Assembly: GCA_964415465.1 (NCBI GenBank)
Contig: CAYQAL010000012.1
Coordinates: forward strand, 1-25,840
Direction of reading: 5' to 3'
DNA: 25,840 nt
DNA from: JAGOTP01 sp964415465
GTDB taxonomy: Bacteria; Patescibacteriota; Patescibacteriia; 2-12-FULL-60-25
The notes under the pieces are model-generated. The model was not told where the DNA came from. It saw nothing but the letters and a program-made list of their open reading frames with translations, and searched no databases. Each line of letters starts with the position of its first letter. Positions within the stretch are counted from its first letter, which is position 1. This document shows positions 1 to 6,915 of this stretch, in pieces. The position numbers and the translations under genes were made by a program.

Positions 1-133
1 TTGTCATTCGCTGTCGCCAGACCTTCCAGGCTTGTGGCCAGTTGAAGACGGCATTCAGGCAGCTGATGAGCGTCATTGCAGCCGTCCAGAATCCAGAATG
101 TACGAACTGCTCTCGTGTCATGCGCGTCCTCAT
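1..133 (-). CDS. N-terminal part of a small membrane protein, possibly PQ-loop type (cut by window edge)
   Basis: An open frame starts with ATG at 131-133 and runs off the left edge without a stop (44 codons visible). Residues 10-30 are hydrophobic and are followed by a Trp/Pro/Gln-containing stretch (NWPQAWKVWRQR at residues 31-42) that resembles the PQ motif after a membrane helix in PQ-loop/SemiSWEET transporters; this similarity is only suggestive on a fragment. The start is fixed by an AGGTGG Shine-Dalgarno site at 139-144, five bases upstream, and by a promoter at 177-206. The third codon positions are GC-rich, unlike the neighbouring TrmB-like gene. Together with the SD site this groups it with the other GC-rich cassettes in the window. 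Function is unknown. Confidence 0.5.
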   Translation of the reverse strand, partial: MRTRMTREQFVHSGFWTAAMTLISCLNAVFNWPQAWKVWRQRMT

Positions 134-176
134 CTGAGCCACCTGTTGAGTCCGAAAGGGAGCAAAGGGGCCCCTG

Positions 177-206
177 TATGTACTATTTCTAAGGACGCTT
201 CGTCAA
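177..206 (-). promoter_or_regulatory. Promoter of the left-edge gene, TTGACG-N18-TACATA
   Basis: On the minus strand TTGACG (201-206) is followed after 18 bases by TACATA (177-182). The predicted start lies at about 170, inside the 10-bp palindrome AGGGGCCCCT (166-175), so the RNA would begin with a GC-rich element, then the SD and ATG. The same box pair, TTGACG-N18-TACATT, precedes the small gene at 5423-5617. The 134-256 interval holds no other gene. Confidence 0.5.
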
Positions 207-256
207 GAAAGTAGCCAGAGTCTTTGTATATAGCAATATCCTTGCATCGACGCATT

Positions 257-1039
257 TTATGGTCGAGGAGCGGGCGTTCCAAACTGATATAACCCATCGA
301 ACAAGCAAATTAATGTCTCAACCAGCTCTCGGTGATCAATAGTAACGACGATAGAGTTGCTTGGAAAGATAAAGGATGCTTTTCGACCGTAGATAATGAG
401 TAGCTTTTGAAAAGGAAGCAACTTCTCTGGAAGAAGACGTAGGTGCCAGATGCGCTTTTCTAGCAGAGCTTGGTTTTGTTTGCTCAGGTTTCCGGGCAGA
501 ACACGTGTTAATTCGGCAGTCAGCAAAGCCTTTGTTTCAATTTTTCGTTCTGTCATGCGAGTGAGAAAGGCCTGCCAGTTAGCCTCGGGTAGAGCAGAGA
601 ACTCTCCGAGTACCGCTTCTCGGCCTTCGATGAGACGAATCATCGAACCGTGTGGCAGAGAGGAGATCTCATCATATACCTGGTAGTAGCCAGATTTTGT
701 TTCGGAAATACTAATCCGCGGAGTCTCCGTCTCCATTTTATTCAGAGATTCCATCCAGGGTACGAGGCTTTTAAAATCTGTGGTCCAACGCTCGAATTGA
801 TCGGCGACATCTCGTGGAGGGGTGGCAACGTATTTAATGATTTTTCCTGAGCGAACTTGATGGATAAGCTTCTTTTCAACCAGATGGTTCAAGTGAAAAT
901 AGACAGCGGTTCGGTTGAGCCGTGTTTTTTTGGCGATCTGCGTTGCCCCGGTCTTTCCGAGAGAAAGAACGGCAAGATAAATCGTTGACTCTTGTTCAGA
1001 GATATTGAAATGAGACAAGAGGTCTTTTGGGTTGAGCAT
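257..1039 (-). CDS. TrmB-like winged-helix transcriptional regulator
   Basis: This 260-residue protein has an N-terminal winged helix-turn-helix (about residues 3-75) of the TrmB/MarR-like type: a helix starting SEQESTIYLAVL, a recognition segment around TQIAKKTRLNRTAVYFHL, and a basic wing. The C-terminal part (about 95-260) resembles the effector-like domain that follows the wHTH in TrmB-family proteins, which in archaea and bacteria sense sugars or other ligands. The ATG at 1037-1039 is preferred over an upstream TTG at 1085-1087 because a near-perfect promoter (TTGACA-N17-TATTCA) ends six bases before it. The mRNA is therefore predicted to be leaderless. It is a single gene, not in an operon, and its targets are unknown. 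CPR genomes often carry such regulators alone. Confidence 0.75.
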   Translation of the reverse strand: MLNPKDLLSHFNISEQESTIYLAVLSLGKTGATQIAKKTRLNRTAVYFHLNHLVEKKLIHQVRSGKIIKYVATPPRDVADQFERWTTDFKSLVPWMESLNKMETETPRISISETKSGYYQVYDEISSLPHGSMIRLIEGREAVLGEFSALPEANWQAFLTRMTERKIETKALLTAELTRVLPGNLSKQNQALLEKRIWHLRLLPEKLLPFQKLLIIYGRKASFIFPSNSIVVTIDHRELVETLICLFDGLYQFGTPAPRP

Positions 1040-1045
1040 AAAACG

Positions 1046-1074
1046 TGAATACCAGTTTTTCTTGCTTTTGTCAA
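1046..1074 (-). promoter_or_regulatory. Sigma70-type promoter of the TrmB-like gene
   Basis: Minus-strand TTGACA (1069-1074), spacer of 17, TATTCA (1046-1051). Only six bases separate the -10 box from the ATG at 1039, so the transcript should start at or next to the start codon. Confidence 0.7.
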
Positions 1075-1147
1075 AAATAGTAGACAATATTTTTTACAAT
1101 AAAAATAAGCAAAAATGTAATAAAATAGGTAATTTATTTAGAAAATA

Positions 1148-1176
1148 TTTACATAAGAAACAACACATTTTATCCT
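1148..1176 (+). promoter_or_regulatory. Promoter and hairpin leader of the 1234-1740 gene
   Basis: TTTACA (1148-1153), spacer of 17, TATCCT (1171-1176) in strongly AT-rich DNA (about 1080-1175). Composition switches to GC-rich just at the predicted start (about 1183). The leader can form a hairpin TCACGA (1191-1196) / TCGTGA (1202-1207), enclosed by GTCG (1182-1185) / CGAC (1214-1217), and then presents the SD at 1224-1229. Confidence 0.5.
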
Positions 1177-1233
1177 ACTCTGTCGACGAATCACGAGAGG
1201 ATCGTGAGGGTTGCGACGAAGAGAGGTGATCGT

Positions 1234-1740
1234 ATGGTGCAGTCTGAAGAAGCGACTGGTACGCAGGAGTTGGTGAACTGGGACCTCTTCCGTTTCGAGA
1301 TCTCGCTCAAGATCTGGGCGGTAGGAGCAGTGTGCTCGCCTTTTCCGTCCAAGCTGCCGCCGGCTGTCTGGCTCTGGTTCTCGGAGCGTCCGGAGCATAT
1401 CGAATGCTTCATGTCGCTCTTGTTCGCCTACTCGATGGACCGCAGGCGTCGGCCCTGCTTTCCCAAGGGACGGTCGCAGCACTCCAGGGCTGCGAGAAAG
1501 CGCTGGGCGGCCGCCTGCTTCTCTTTCGGCTTCGGTCCGGCGCTCATTCTGACCCACGAGGGTCACCCTGATGCCAAGAAGTACGTGAGGGAGTGGGGAG
1601 ATGCTGTGCGTCACTTGCTCGTGGTGCGCAGCGGTCTCCACCTCTTCACCTGCCCTGACTGCAGCGTGAGCTACGTCGAGCGGATCGTTCGTCGGCTTCA
1701 GCAGGAACCGTCTAAGCGGCTCCCCGTGTTCCGCCCCTAA
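1234..1740 (+). CDS. GC-rich orphan protein of unknown function with one CPDC motif
   Basis: The 168-residue product is not recognised. It contains a Trp-rich first third, a basic middle part (around residues 69-90) and a C-terminal segment with HLFTCPDC, a single CxxC knuckle that could bind metal only with partners elsewhere. No signal peptide or clear membrane helix is evident. The ATG at 1234 is chosen because a good SD (AGGTGA at 1224-1229) precedes it; an in-frame GTG at 1204 lacks one. Third codon positions are about three-quarters G or C in this frame, which supports real coding and differs from the flanking core genes. The competing antisense frame (1138-1641) and the plus frame 1332-1571 lack such support. 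It has its own promoter and 3' hairpins, so it looks like a self-contained cassette. Confidence 0.5.
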   Translation: MVQSEEATGTQELVNWDLFRFEISLKIWAVGAVCSPFPSKLPPAVWLWFSERPEHIECFMSLLFAYSMDRRRRPCFPKGRSQHSRAARKRWAAACFSFGFGPALILTHEGHPDAKKYVREWGDAVRHLLVVRSGLHLFTCPDCSVSYVERIVRRLQQEPSKRLPVFRP

Positions 1741-1746
1741 CTCCCT

Positions 1747-1800
1747 TCTCGTCGGGTTTATAGACGAGATCCCCCTTTACGACCGGATGCATAAGGTCGT
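1747..1800 (+). terminator. Two consecutive hairpins after the 1234-1740 gene
   Basis: Six bases after the TAA stop, TCTCGTC (1747-1753) pairs with GACGAGA (1763-1769). A second hairpin follows, ACGACC (1779-1784) with GGTCGT (1795-1800). Neither has a U-tract. They may stabilise the 3' end or act as weak terminators, and the U-rich bidirectional hairpin at 1824-1850 could complete termination. Confidence 0.4.
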
Positions 1801-1823
1801 GAACAGGATTGGTGTGAACAGAC

Positions 1824-1850
1824 AAAAACACCTCTGACGGAGGTGTTTTT
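1824..1850 (-). terminator. Rho-independent terminator of tRNA-Gly (bidirectional)
   Basis: An 11-bp stem (1824-1834 with 1840-1850) has a five-base loop and flanking A5/T5 tracts, so it can work in both directions. It begins three bases after the CCA end of the tRNA. The core stem AAAAACACCTC/GAGGTGTTTTT recurs exactly at 12397-12428. Confidence 0.85.
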
Positions 1851-1853
1851 GCA

Positions 1854-1928
1854 TGGAGCGGGTAAGGGGAATCGAACCCCTCTCTCCAACTTGGAAGGCT
1901 GGAGTAATAGCCACTATACGATACCCGC
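1854..1928 (-). tRNA. tRNA-Gly(UCC), CCA encoded
   Basis: The minus strand folds into a full cloverleaf. The seven-pair acceptor stem is GCGGGTA/TACCCGC. The anticodon loop CTTCCAA gives anticodon TCC (glycine, reads GGA/GGG). The T-arm is GGGG-TTCGATT-CCCC. The discriminator is U, as common for bacterial tRNA-Gly, and the CCA end is encoded (1854-1856). It lies downstream of rlmI on the same strand, with a possible own promoter (TTGTCT-N17-CATTAT) in between. A strong terminator follows at once. The glycyl-tRNA synthetase gene begins at the right end of the window. Confidence 0.95.
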
Positions 1929-1980
1929 CTGTTGATTTATGGGGGTATAATGGCAGGTTTTCTGGGTGAAGACAAGGGTT

Positions 1981-3207
1981 TTAGACCTCGCCTGTCACCT
2001 GTAAAATGGCGGTTTTCAAATAGCGTCCTTCAGGGAAGGAAAGGAGTTCCGCATGGTCCACGTCGTGGCCGATCCATTCCAAAAGACGAACTTGTTTTCC
2101 GGCGCGGCCGGCAGCGATACGGAGCATTGAGCGGAAGTCTTCTGGGGTGACACGGCCAGAGCACGAGCCAGTTACCAGGATTCCACCAACTGGAAGATGG
2201 CGAAGACAAGAGGTGTTCAGGAACGTGTAAGCCTTCAGTGCTTGTTCGACGTGTGATCCGTCTTTGGTGAGCGCGGGTGGATCACAGATGATGAGATCAT
2301 ACGGTCCGCCGGGGAGCGTGTTCTCTTCGAGCATCGGAAAAATGTCCGCTTCCATGAACTCACAGATTGATTCATTGTTGGCGTCAAAGCCATTGGCGTT
2401 GGTTGTTTTCTCTGCGATTTCTAGGGCTCCGTGTGATGCATCCAAGTGTTGTACAAAGCTCGCATTCCCTTTCAAGGCATGGACACCGAAAGCACCCGTG
2501 TAGCTGAACAAGTTGAGGACGCGACGATCTTTCGCTAATCGTTTCACGGCTAAGCGAGCCGGACGCTGATCCAAAAAGAATCCGGTTTTTTGTCCGTTCA
2601 GTACATCGGCAAAAAAGGTTACGCCATCTTCCAAGAATGAAACGAGACCATCGACTTTACCAACATGAACTTCCGCTTCTCGTGGTTGCAGCCCCTCCGT
2701 GCGCCGCGCTTCGATATCGGAGCGTTCGACGATCGTGAAGTCTTTTGATTGGGTTGCGACAAATTGTTTCAATCCAGCGATCACTTCTTCACGTAAGCGA
2801 TCCATACCAAGCGTGTGAAGTTGGAACACATACGTAGAGGCGTAGCGATCGACGATGAGTCCGGCGAGGCCGTCGGCCTCCGCGTGAGCGAGACGGTAGC
2901 CCGTTGTGTTGGCGGGGAGGTGAGCGCTTTTCCAGGTGTGGAGCGTTTGAAACTGTTTCGCAAAAAAGTCGGCATTGATCGTCGCACTTGTGTCATGTGT
3001 CAGTACACGAATCCGAATCGAGGTACGCGGGTTCCATGTACCAAGGCCAAGCGCTTTGCCGGTGTGATCCTGAATTTCAACGATACTTCCCGGTTCCACG
3101 CCGGTTGGATGAGTTTCGATGGCCTCAGAAAAGACCCATGGATGGCCAGCTCGGACAGGAATATGGCGACCGGGTTTGAGGGTCGCAAAGGCGCGGGAAG
3201 AAGACAT
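1981..3207 (-). CDS. rlmI: 23S rRNA (cytosine-5) methyltransferase RlmI-like
   Basis: This class I SAM-dependent RNA methyltransferase has 408 residues, close to the family length of about 390-400. An N-terminal PUA domain (about residues 1-80, with GHPWVFSEAIE) is followed by an RlmI-type middle part. The Rossmann domain shows SAM motif LNLFSYTGAFGVHA, an acidic LDASHGALEIAE segment, the CDPPALTKDG motif and a catalytic-type Cys in TGSCSGRV. RlmI makes m5C1962 in 23S rRNA in E. coli; the exact target here is inferred. ATG at 3207 is chosen because a -10 element (CATACT) ends six bases upstream with a -35 at the right distance. The longer frame to 3255 would include the promoter. It is divergent from the HIT-like gene. 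Confidence 0.85.
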   Translation of the reverse strand: MSSSRAFATLKPGRHIPVRAGHPWVFSEAIETHPTGVEPGSIVEIQDHTGKALGLGTWNPRTSIRIRVLTHDTSATINADFFAKQFQTLHTWKSAHLPANTTGYRLAHAEADGLAGLIVDRYASTYVFQLHTLGMDRLREEVIAGLKQFVATQSKDFTIVERSDIEARRTEGLQPREAEVHVGKVDGLVSFLEDGVTFFADVLNGQKTGFFLDQRPARLAVKRLAKDRRVLNLFSYTGAFGVHALKGNASFVQHLDASHGALEIAEKTTNANGFDANNESICEFMEADIFPMLEENTLPGGPYDLIICDPPALTKDGSHVEQALKAYTFLNTSCLRHLPVGGILVTGSCSGRVTPEDFRSMLRIAAGRAGKQVRLLEWIGHDVDHAELLSFPEGRYLKTAILQVTGEV

Positions 3208-3213
3208 GCGCGG

Positions 3214-3242
3214 AGTATGCCTTGAAACGGGAAAAACGTCTA
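3214..3242 (-). promoter_or_regulatory. Promoter of rlmI, leaderless spacing
   Basis: Minus-strand TAGACG (3237-3242), spacer of 17, CATACT (3214-3219), then six bases to the ATG at 3207. It lies back to back with the promoter of the divergent gene at 3249-3277. Confidence 0.5.
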
Positions 3243-3248
3243 CATTTA

Positions 3249-3277
3249 TTGACAAAATAGCAGTTTTCCTTTAGGAT
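3249..3277 (+). promoter_or_regulatory. Promoter of the HIT-like gene
   Basis: TTGACA (3249-3254), spacer of 17, TAGGAT (3272-3277). The ATG at 3291 follows 13 bases later, leaving a leader of only about seven bases and no SD. Confidence 0.65.
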
Positions 3278-3290
3278 CACGTATTAAAAT

Positions 3291-3773
3291 ATGAATGTCA
3301 CTTTGCCTCCAAAACGCCAAGTACCAGCTCTTCTTCTGCTGGTTCTCGGTCTTGGAATTGGGGCAATTCTTGGAGCGAGCCTGTTTCGTTCGCTTGAGCC
3401 GCGTACGATCTTGGCTTGGAATGCCTGCGCTGATCGTTCCTGTCTACGTATGAATGAAGTGATTGGGTTAGCCGCAGCAGTTGGTGTGAAGTATGCCCCA
3501 GATCTCCTTCCACAGGTTGTGTTGGAGACGCCGTATTCGATTGCTCTTCGTCACCCCTTTCCTGAAGATCGTGTCCATTACATCATCATTCCAAAAAAAG
3601 ACATCAAGAATATTGGTGAATTAAAAAATGAAGACCAGGTGTATCTCTTGGATGCGTTTGCGGTGATGCAGGAGCTCGTGAAGCGAGATAAGCTGCAGAC
3701 GTATTTCATGAGAACGAGCGGTCCAGGGTACCAGGATGTCGCGTATCTCCACTTTCACTTGTTAGCGAAATAG
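3291..3773 (+). CDS. Membrane-anchored HIT-family-like protein
   Basis: The 160-residue protein begins with a membrane anchor (about residues 11-33) preceded by a Lys/Arg pair, so the remaining domain probably lies outside the membrane. The C-terminal 110 residues match the HIT fold: PEDRVHYIIIPKKDIKNIGEL corresponds to the family pattern 'PxxxGHxLVIPKxHxxxxxxL', and the end is YLHFHLLAK. HIT proteins hydrolyse or transfer nucleotides and use the middle His of an HxHxH triad. Here the first His is replaced by Tyr152, while His154 and His156 remain. The membrane anchor is unusual for this normally cytosolic family. Its stop codon abuts the stop of the convergent CCA-adding enzyme gene with no gap. 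Confidence 0.75.
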   Translation: MNVTLPPKRQVPALLLLVLGLGIGAILGASLFRSLEPRTILAWNACADRSCLRMNEVIGLAAAVGVKYAPDLLPQVVLETPYSIALRHPFPEDRVHYIIIPKKDIKNIGELKNEDQVYLLDAFAVMQELVKRDKLQTYFMRTSGPGYQDVAYLHFHLLAK

Positions 3774-5303
3774 CTAATCGTGTTTGTGTCCACGGGTTTT
3801 GATGAGGTCGCCGATGAACACGAGCGCCTCATCTTTTGTTTTAATTGTTCCTTGATCGCGAGCGTGTTCGATCGTTCGTATCAGGTCGCCGATGTAGGGA
3901 CCTGGCTCTAGATGGAATAACTCAATCAATTCGTGACCCATGACGAGAGGATGAAGCGCTTCTTCATCGAGCTTTTCCCGAATGATGGTCTCTCGAAACA
4001 GAGCGCCGTAGGGGTAGTCACGTGTATCTGGGTTAGGAAACCCACGGCCACGAAAATCGGCTTCGGCTGCGGCATCCAGCACGCGCCAATTGAGAGGCTT
4101 GGTTTTTTTAAGCAATGTGCGAATGGCATTCGCGTAACTCGCATCCGTGAGTTCGCCTTTCTGTTTTTTGAGGTAGTACTCGCCTGGACGAAGGTGGTGG
4201 AGGGCGATAAGACGCGCGGCGTTTGAAGCCGATTCAGAGAATCGTAGACGGCTGCAGAGAGCGATGGTTGGCGCCTCGCCAGCTTCTTGGTGGCCGGGAG
4301 AACGCCAACGCATGACGCCGTCTTTCTCTGCGCGATGAGTTGTCAGCGGTTTACCAAGATCGTGACAGAGGGCACCAAACACCGTTTGAAGCTGCTCTTC
4401 ACGTGTAAAGTCTGTGTTGGATTCGCGGCGAATCATCTTGGCCGCTTGATCGATGACCATCATTGTATGGATCCAGACATCGCCCTCAGGGTGCCACTCT
4501 GGTTCTTGGGGTGTGCCAATGAGTGCTTGGAGCTCAGGGTAATCTGCTTCGATCACGCTCAGTTCTCGTAAGAGCTCGAATCCAAGAGATGGGCGCAGAG
4601 CGAGGAGAAGGAGTTTGGTGAGTTCGTCCGTGACACGTTCAGGGGAAAGTTCTTTGAGATGGCCATCTTTGACCATGTGTTCCATGAGGGTGCGTGAAGT
4701 CAGATCGAGATTCAGCTCAAACCGTGCCAAAAATTGGACAGCACGATAGACGCGAAGGGGATCATCGACGAACGTGGTTGGGTCCACGACGCGTAACGTT
4801 CGCGTGGCGAGGTCAGCCTGCCCATTCCAAGGATCAACAAGGTCACCTGTGAGTGGATCAAGCGACATGGCGTTGATCGTAAAGTCGCGTCGCCGGGCGG
4901 CTTCTTTTTCTGAAAGAAACGGGTTTGTATTTACGGCAAAGCCTTTGTGGCCAGGTGCGGTTTTGGATTCGGTGCGTGGGATGGCGATATCAAATTCGAC
5001 GCCATGCGATACGTGAACTTTTAAGATGCCGAAGGCTTTTCCCACGTCGTGCACTTGTCCAGGAAAGAGTTGCTCGAGAATAGTTTGAACGCGTTCTGCG
5101 CTGACGCCGAAGACTTCCACGTCTGCATCTTTCGGTTCTTGTCCTAGTAAGAGATCACGTACATAGCCGCCCACGATAACGGCTCGTGGGGAGACCGCGG
5201 CTCGCTCGTTTTTTGGTTCTTTCGCAATTAATTTGCAGAAATCGGTAATTGCGCCTACGAGAAGCGGATTTTGTTGAGAAAATTGTTCGAGCAGAGAGGT
5301 CAT
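3774..5303 (-). CDS. cca: CCA tRNA nucleotidyltransferase / poly(A) polymerase family with HD domain
   Basis: This class II nucleotidyltransferase has 509 residues. The head domain has GGYVRD (45-50) and the metal-binding pair D59/D61. It is followed by the RRRDFTINAM motif (137-146) and the DPLRVYRAVQFLARF signature (181-195). A C-terminal HD phosphohydrolase domain shows H279 and H314-D315 in CHDLGKPLTTH, as in CCA-adding enzymes fused to HD. The enzyme repairs or adds the CCA end of tRNAs; the tRNA-Gly in this window already encodes CCA, so a repair role is plausible. The ATG at 5303 is chosen because TTGCAA-N17-TACTCT ends six bases before it. A longer frame to 5498 would run through the hairpin and the neighbouring gene. 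Confidence 0.85.
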   Translation of the reverse strand: MTSLLEQFSQQNPLLVGAITDFCKLIAKEPKNERAAVSPRAVIVGGYVRDLLLGQEPKDADVEVFGVSAERVQTILEQLFPGQVHDVGKAFGILKVHVSHGVEFDIAIPRTESKTAPGHKGFAVNTNPFLSEKEAARRRDFTINAMSLDPLTGDLVDPWNGQADLATRTLRVVDPTTFVDDPLRVYRAVQFLARFELNLDLTSRTLMEHMVKDGHLKELSPERVTDELTKLLLLALRPSLGFELLRELSVIEADYPELQALIGTPQEPEWHPEGDVWIHTMMVIDQAAKMIRRESNTDFTREEQLQTVFGALCHDLGKPLTTHRAEKDGVMRWRSPGHQEAGEAPTIALCSRLRFSESASNAARLIALHHLRPGEYYLKKQKGELTDASYANAIRTLLKKTKPLNWRVLDAAAEADFRGRGFPNPDTRDYPYGALFRETIIREKLDEEALHPLVMGHELIELFHLEPGPYIGDLIRTIEHARDQGTIKTKDEALVFIGDLIKTRGHKHD

Positions 5304-5309
5304 GCGCTT

Positions 5310-5338
5310 AGAGTAAGGCTTGACCAGCGGTTTTGCAA
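5310..5338 (-). promoter_or_regulatory. Promoter of the CCA-adding enzyme gene, leaderless spacing
   Basis: Minus-strand TTGCAA (5333-5338), spacer of 17, TACTCT (5310-5315), then six bases to the ATG. Confidence 0.5.
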
Positions 5339-5375
5339 AAGAGGTACAGCAGCCATCTATGAGTAATAAACGGTG

Positions 5376-5415
5376 CCCGGATGAGGCGCGCCTCCTTTCG
5401 TTTGCCTCATCCGGG
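5376..5415 (-). terminator. Perfect 12-bp hairpin after the small GC-rich gene
   Basis: CCCGGATGAGGC (5376-5387) pairs perfectly with GCCTCATCCGGG (5404-5415) around a 16-base loop, seven bases after the stop of the 5423-5617 gene. It has no U-tract, unlike the other terminators in the window. On the minus strand the loop contains AAAGGAGG, an SD-like sequence, and the stem edge overlaps a GAGGCGCGCCTC palindrome (5384-5395). Confidence 0.55.
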
Positions 5416-5422
5416 GCGGAGA

Positions 5423-5617
5423 TCAGGGCTTCATGCCCAGCCAGGCCCACAGTGCGAGCCCAGCAACAACGGCCGTGAGCAGCAACCCACCGATCCAATT
5501 CGGGGCTTGCTCCTCGTTTGACTGTCCGAGCGCCTTCTTCATGTCAGCCTCGTTCAACTGTTTGGGAGCTTCTCCCACCATGCTGATGCGCCCGTGGTCA
5601 CCTGCTCGTCGACTCAT
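5423..5617 (-). CDS. Small GC-rich protein with C-terminal membrane helix
   Basis: This 64-residue protein has a polar N-terminal half (basic start MSRRAGDHGR, then an acidic, helix-prone stretch) and one hydrophobic helix (about residues 45-61, with Trp) followed by only three residues, the topology of a tail-anchored protein. It is not recognised. The ATG at 5617 is set by the SD GGAGG (5623-5627), five bases upstream; a longer frame to 5686 overlaps the hairpin leader. GC-rich third positions, a promoter of its own inside the end of hflX, a perfect 5' hairpin and a perfect 3' hairpin make it a self-contained unit between hflX and cca. It could be a toxin-like or membrane-associated accessory peptide, but nothing shows which. 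Confidence 0.6.
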   Translation of the reverse strand: MSRRAGDHGRISMVGEAPKQLNEADMKKALGQSNEEQAPNWIGGLLLTAVVAGLALWAWLGMKP

Positions 5618-5630
5618 GCCACCCTCCAAA

Positions 5631-5652
5631 GTCCGTACATAGGTGTACGGAC
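5631..5652 (-). promoter_or_regulatory. Perfect 9-bp inverted repeat in the leader of the small GC-rich gene
   Basis: GTCCGTACA (5631-5639) and TGTACGGAC (5644-5652) are separated by four bases. It lies between the -10 box and the SD, and the predicted transcript starts at its outer edge. It may be a 5' RNA hairpin that protects the message, or an operator. Confidence 0.6.
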
Positions 5653-5656
5653 GGCT

Positions 5657-5686
5657 AATGTAGACCTGCTTTTTACTCAACGTCAA
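5657..5686 (-). promoter_or_regulatory. Promoter of the small GC-rich gene, TTGACG-N18-TACATT
   Basis: Minus-strand TTGACG (5681-5686) lies within the last codons of hflX; TACATT (5657-5662) follows after 18 bases. Box sequences and spacing are almost identical to the promoter at 177-206. Confidence 0.55.
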
Positions 5687-6815
5687 GGCTGGTTTTCAAT
5701 TGGTTTACCAACGAATCAAGGCCTTGTTTGGTGCCAGCGGAAACAAAGACCGGGGAATAGGCTCGATAGGTTTTCTGAAGGGTTTTCTCTGGGACGCGTT
5801 TTACCAAGTCGATCTTGTTAAAGACGTAGAGCTTTGGTGTGTCGTGCACGCCTAGTTCATCCAGAATCGCTTCGACTTCTTGGATTTTCTCATCTCGATG
5901 TGGATCGCTTACATCGATGACATGCAGAATTAGATCGGCATCGATGGTTTCATCGAGGGTTGAACGGAACGCTTGAATGAGTTGCGGTGGGAGGTCTTGG
6001 ATAAAACCAATCGTATCTGAGAGAAGGACTTCTTCGCCCCGCGGTTTACCGGTTTTCTCGTCGGCAGCTTTATGAATCCAAAGCTTTCCAACCCGCGTGT
6101 CGAGTGTCGCGAAGAGCTGGTTCGCAACGTAGGCACCTTTCTTTGTGAGCGCGTTGAGAAGGGAGGACTTGCCTGCATTGGTGTAGCCAACGATCGAAAC
6201 GGTTTTGAGGCCGAGGCGATCACGGCGGGTACGATGACCCGCTCGACCGATCGCCAGTTTCGCCAGTTCTTTCTTCGTGTGATCTTCTTGCGCCGCCAAG
6301 TGACGCTTCATCATTTCGGTGTTAGTTTCACCTTGTCCACCACGACCACCAATCCCACCAGCCTGCTGCATAAGCTCCATGCCCATACCAAAGATACGTG
6401 GACCCATGTGGCGAAGCGCTGCAAGCTTAATCTGCAGTTTCGCTTCAGCTGTTTTGGCGTGTTTGTCGAAGATCTTTAAGATCAAGTCAACACGATCCCA
6501 GGCGCGTAGTCCTTGTTTGCGGAGAATCTCGCCCAACTCAAACATCTGCTTTGGCTTCAGCAGATTGTTCACGATAATCAACTCGCATTTTTCTTGCTTG
6601 GCGGTTTGAATGAGTTCTTCAATTTTTCCTGGACCAATGTAGGTGCGGTAGTTAGGGGTCGCACGTTTTTGGAGGAGCTTTACGACAACGATGCCACCAT
6701 AGGTTTTGGTCAGGGCATCAAGTTCGGTTAAGCGTCGTTCAGCCGCGGCTTTTGGCATGTCTGGCGGAATGACGTCGATTAAAATCGCTCGTGGCGTTAG
6801 CGTAAGACGTTGCAT
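5673..6815 (-). CDS. hflX: Ribosome-associated GTPase HflX
   Basis: HflX splits and rescues stalled or hibernating 70S ribosomes using GTP. The 380-residue protein has the N-terminal HflX domain (about 1-185) with the glycine-rich segment GGRGGQGET (156-164), then a TRAFAC GTPase domain: G1 GYTNAGKSS (210-218), G2 region ATLDTR (236-241), G3 DTIGF (267-271) and G4 NKID. The length fits compact HflX proteins. The start ATG at 6815 is preceded by TCT and no SD, as in most core genes here. Its last codons contain the -35 box of the downstream small gene. It works with the translation and rescue genes (smpB/tmRNA, frr) found elsewhere in the window. Confidence 0.93.
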   Translation of the reverse strand: MQRLTLTPRAILIDVIPPDMPKAAAERRLTELDALTKTYGGIVVVKLLQKRATPNYRTYIGPGKIEELIQTAKQEKCELIIVNNLLKPKQMFELGEILRKQGLRAWDRVDLILKIFDKHAKTAEAKLQIKLAALRHMGPRIFGMGMELMQQAGGIGGRGGQGETNTEMMKRHLAAQEDHTKKELAKLAIGRAGHRTRRDRLGLKTVSIVGYTNAGKSSLLNALTKKGAYVANQLFATLDTRVGKLWIHKAADEKTGKPRGEEVLLSDTIGFIQDLPPQLIQAFRSTLDETIDADLILHVIDVSDPHRDEKIQEVEAILDELGVHDTPKLYVFNKIDLVKRVPEKTLQKTYRAYSPVFVSAGTKQGLDSLVNQLKTSLDVE

Positions 6816-6915
6816 AGATTTGGAAGTTCAAGACAGTGGAAAAAACTAACAAGAACAAACTGCCCCAAAAAAGTCGGGAGAAGGGGAGAGATTAAAGAAT
6901 GCGCATAACTCTATC

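Noticed and set aside
1138..1641. Antisense 167-codon frame opposite the 1234-1740 gene, and a plus frame at 1332-1571
   Set aside because: The 1234 frame has the SD, promoter and high GC3. The others show Arg/Glu- or Leu/Ala-biased shadow composition.
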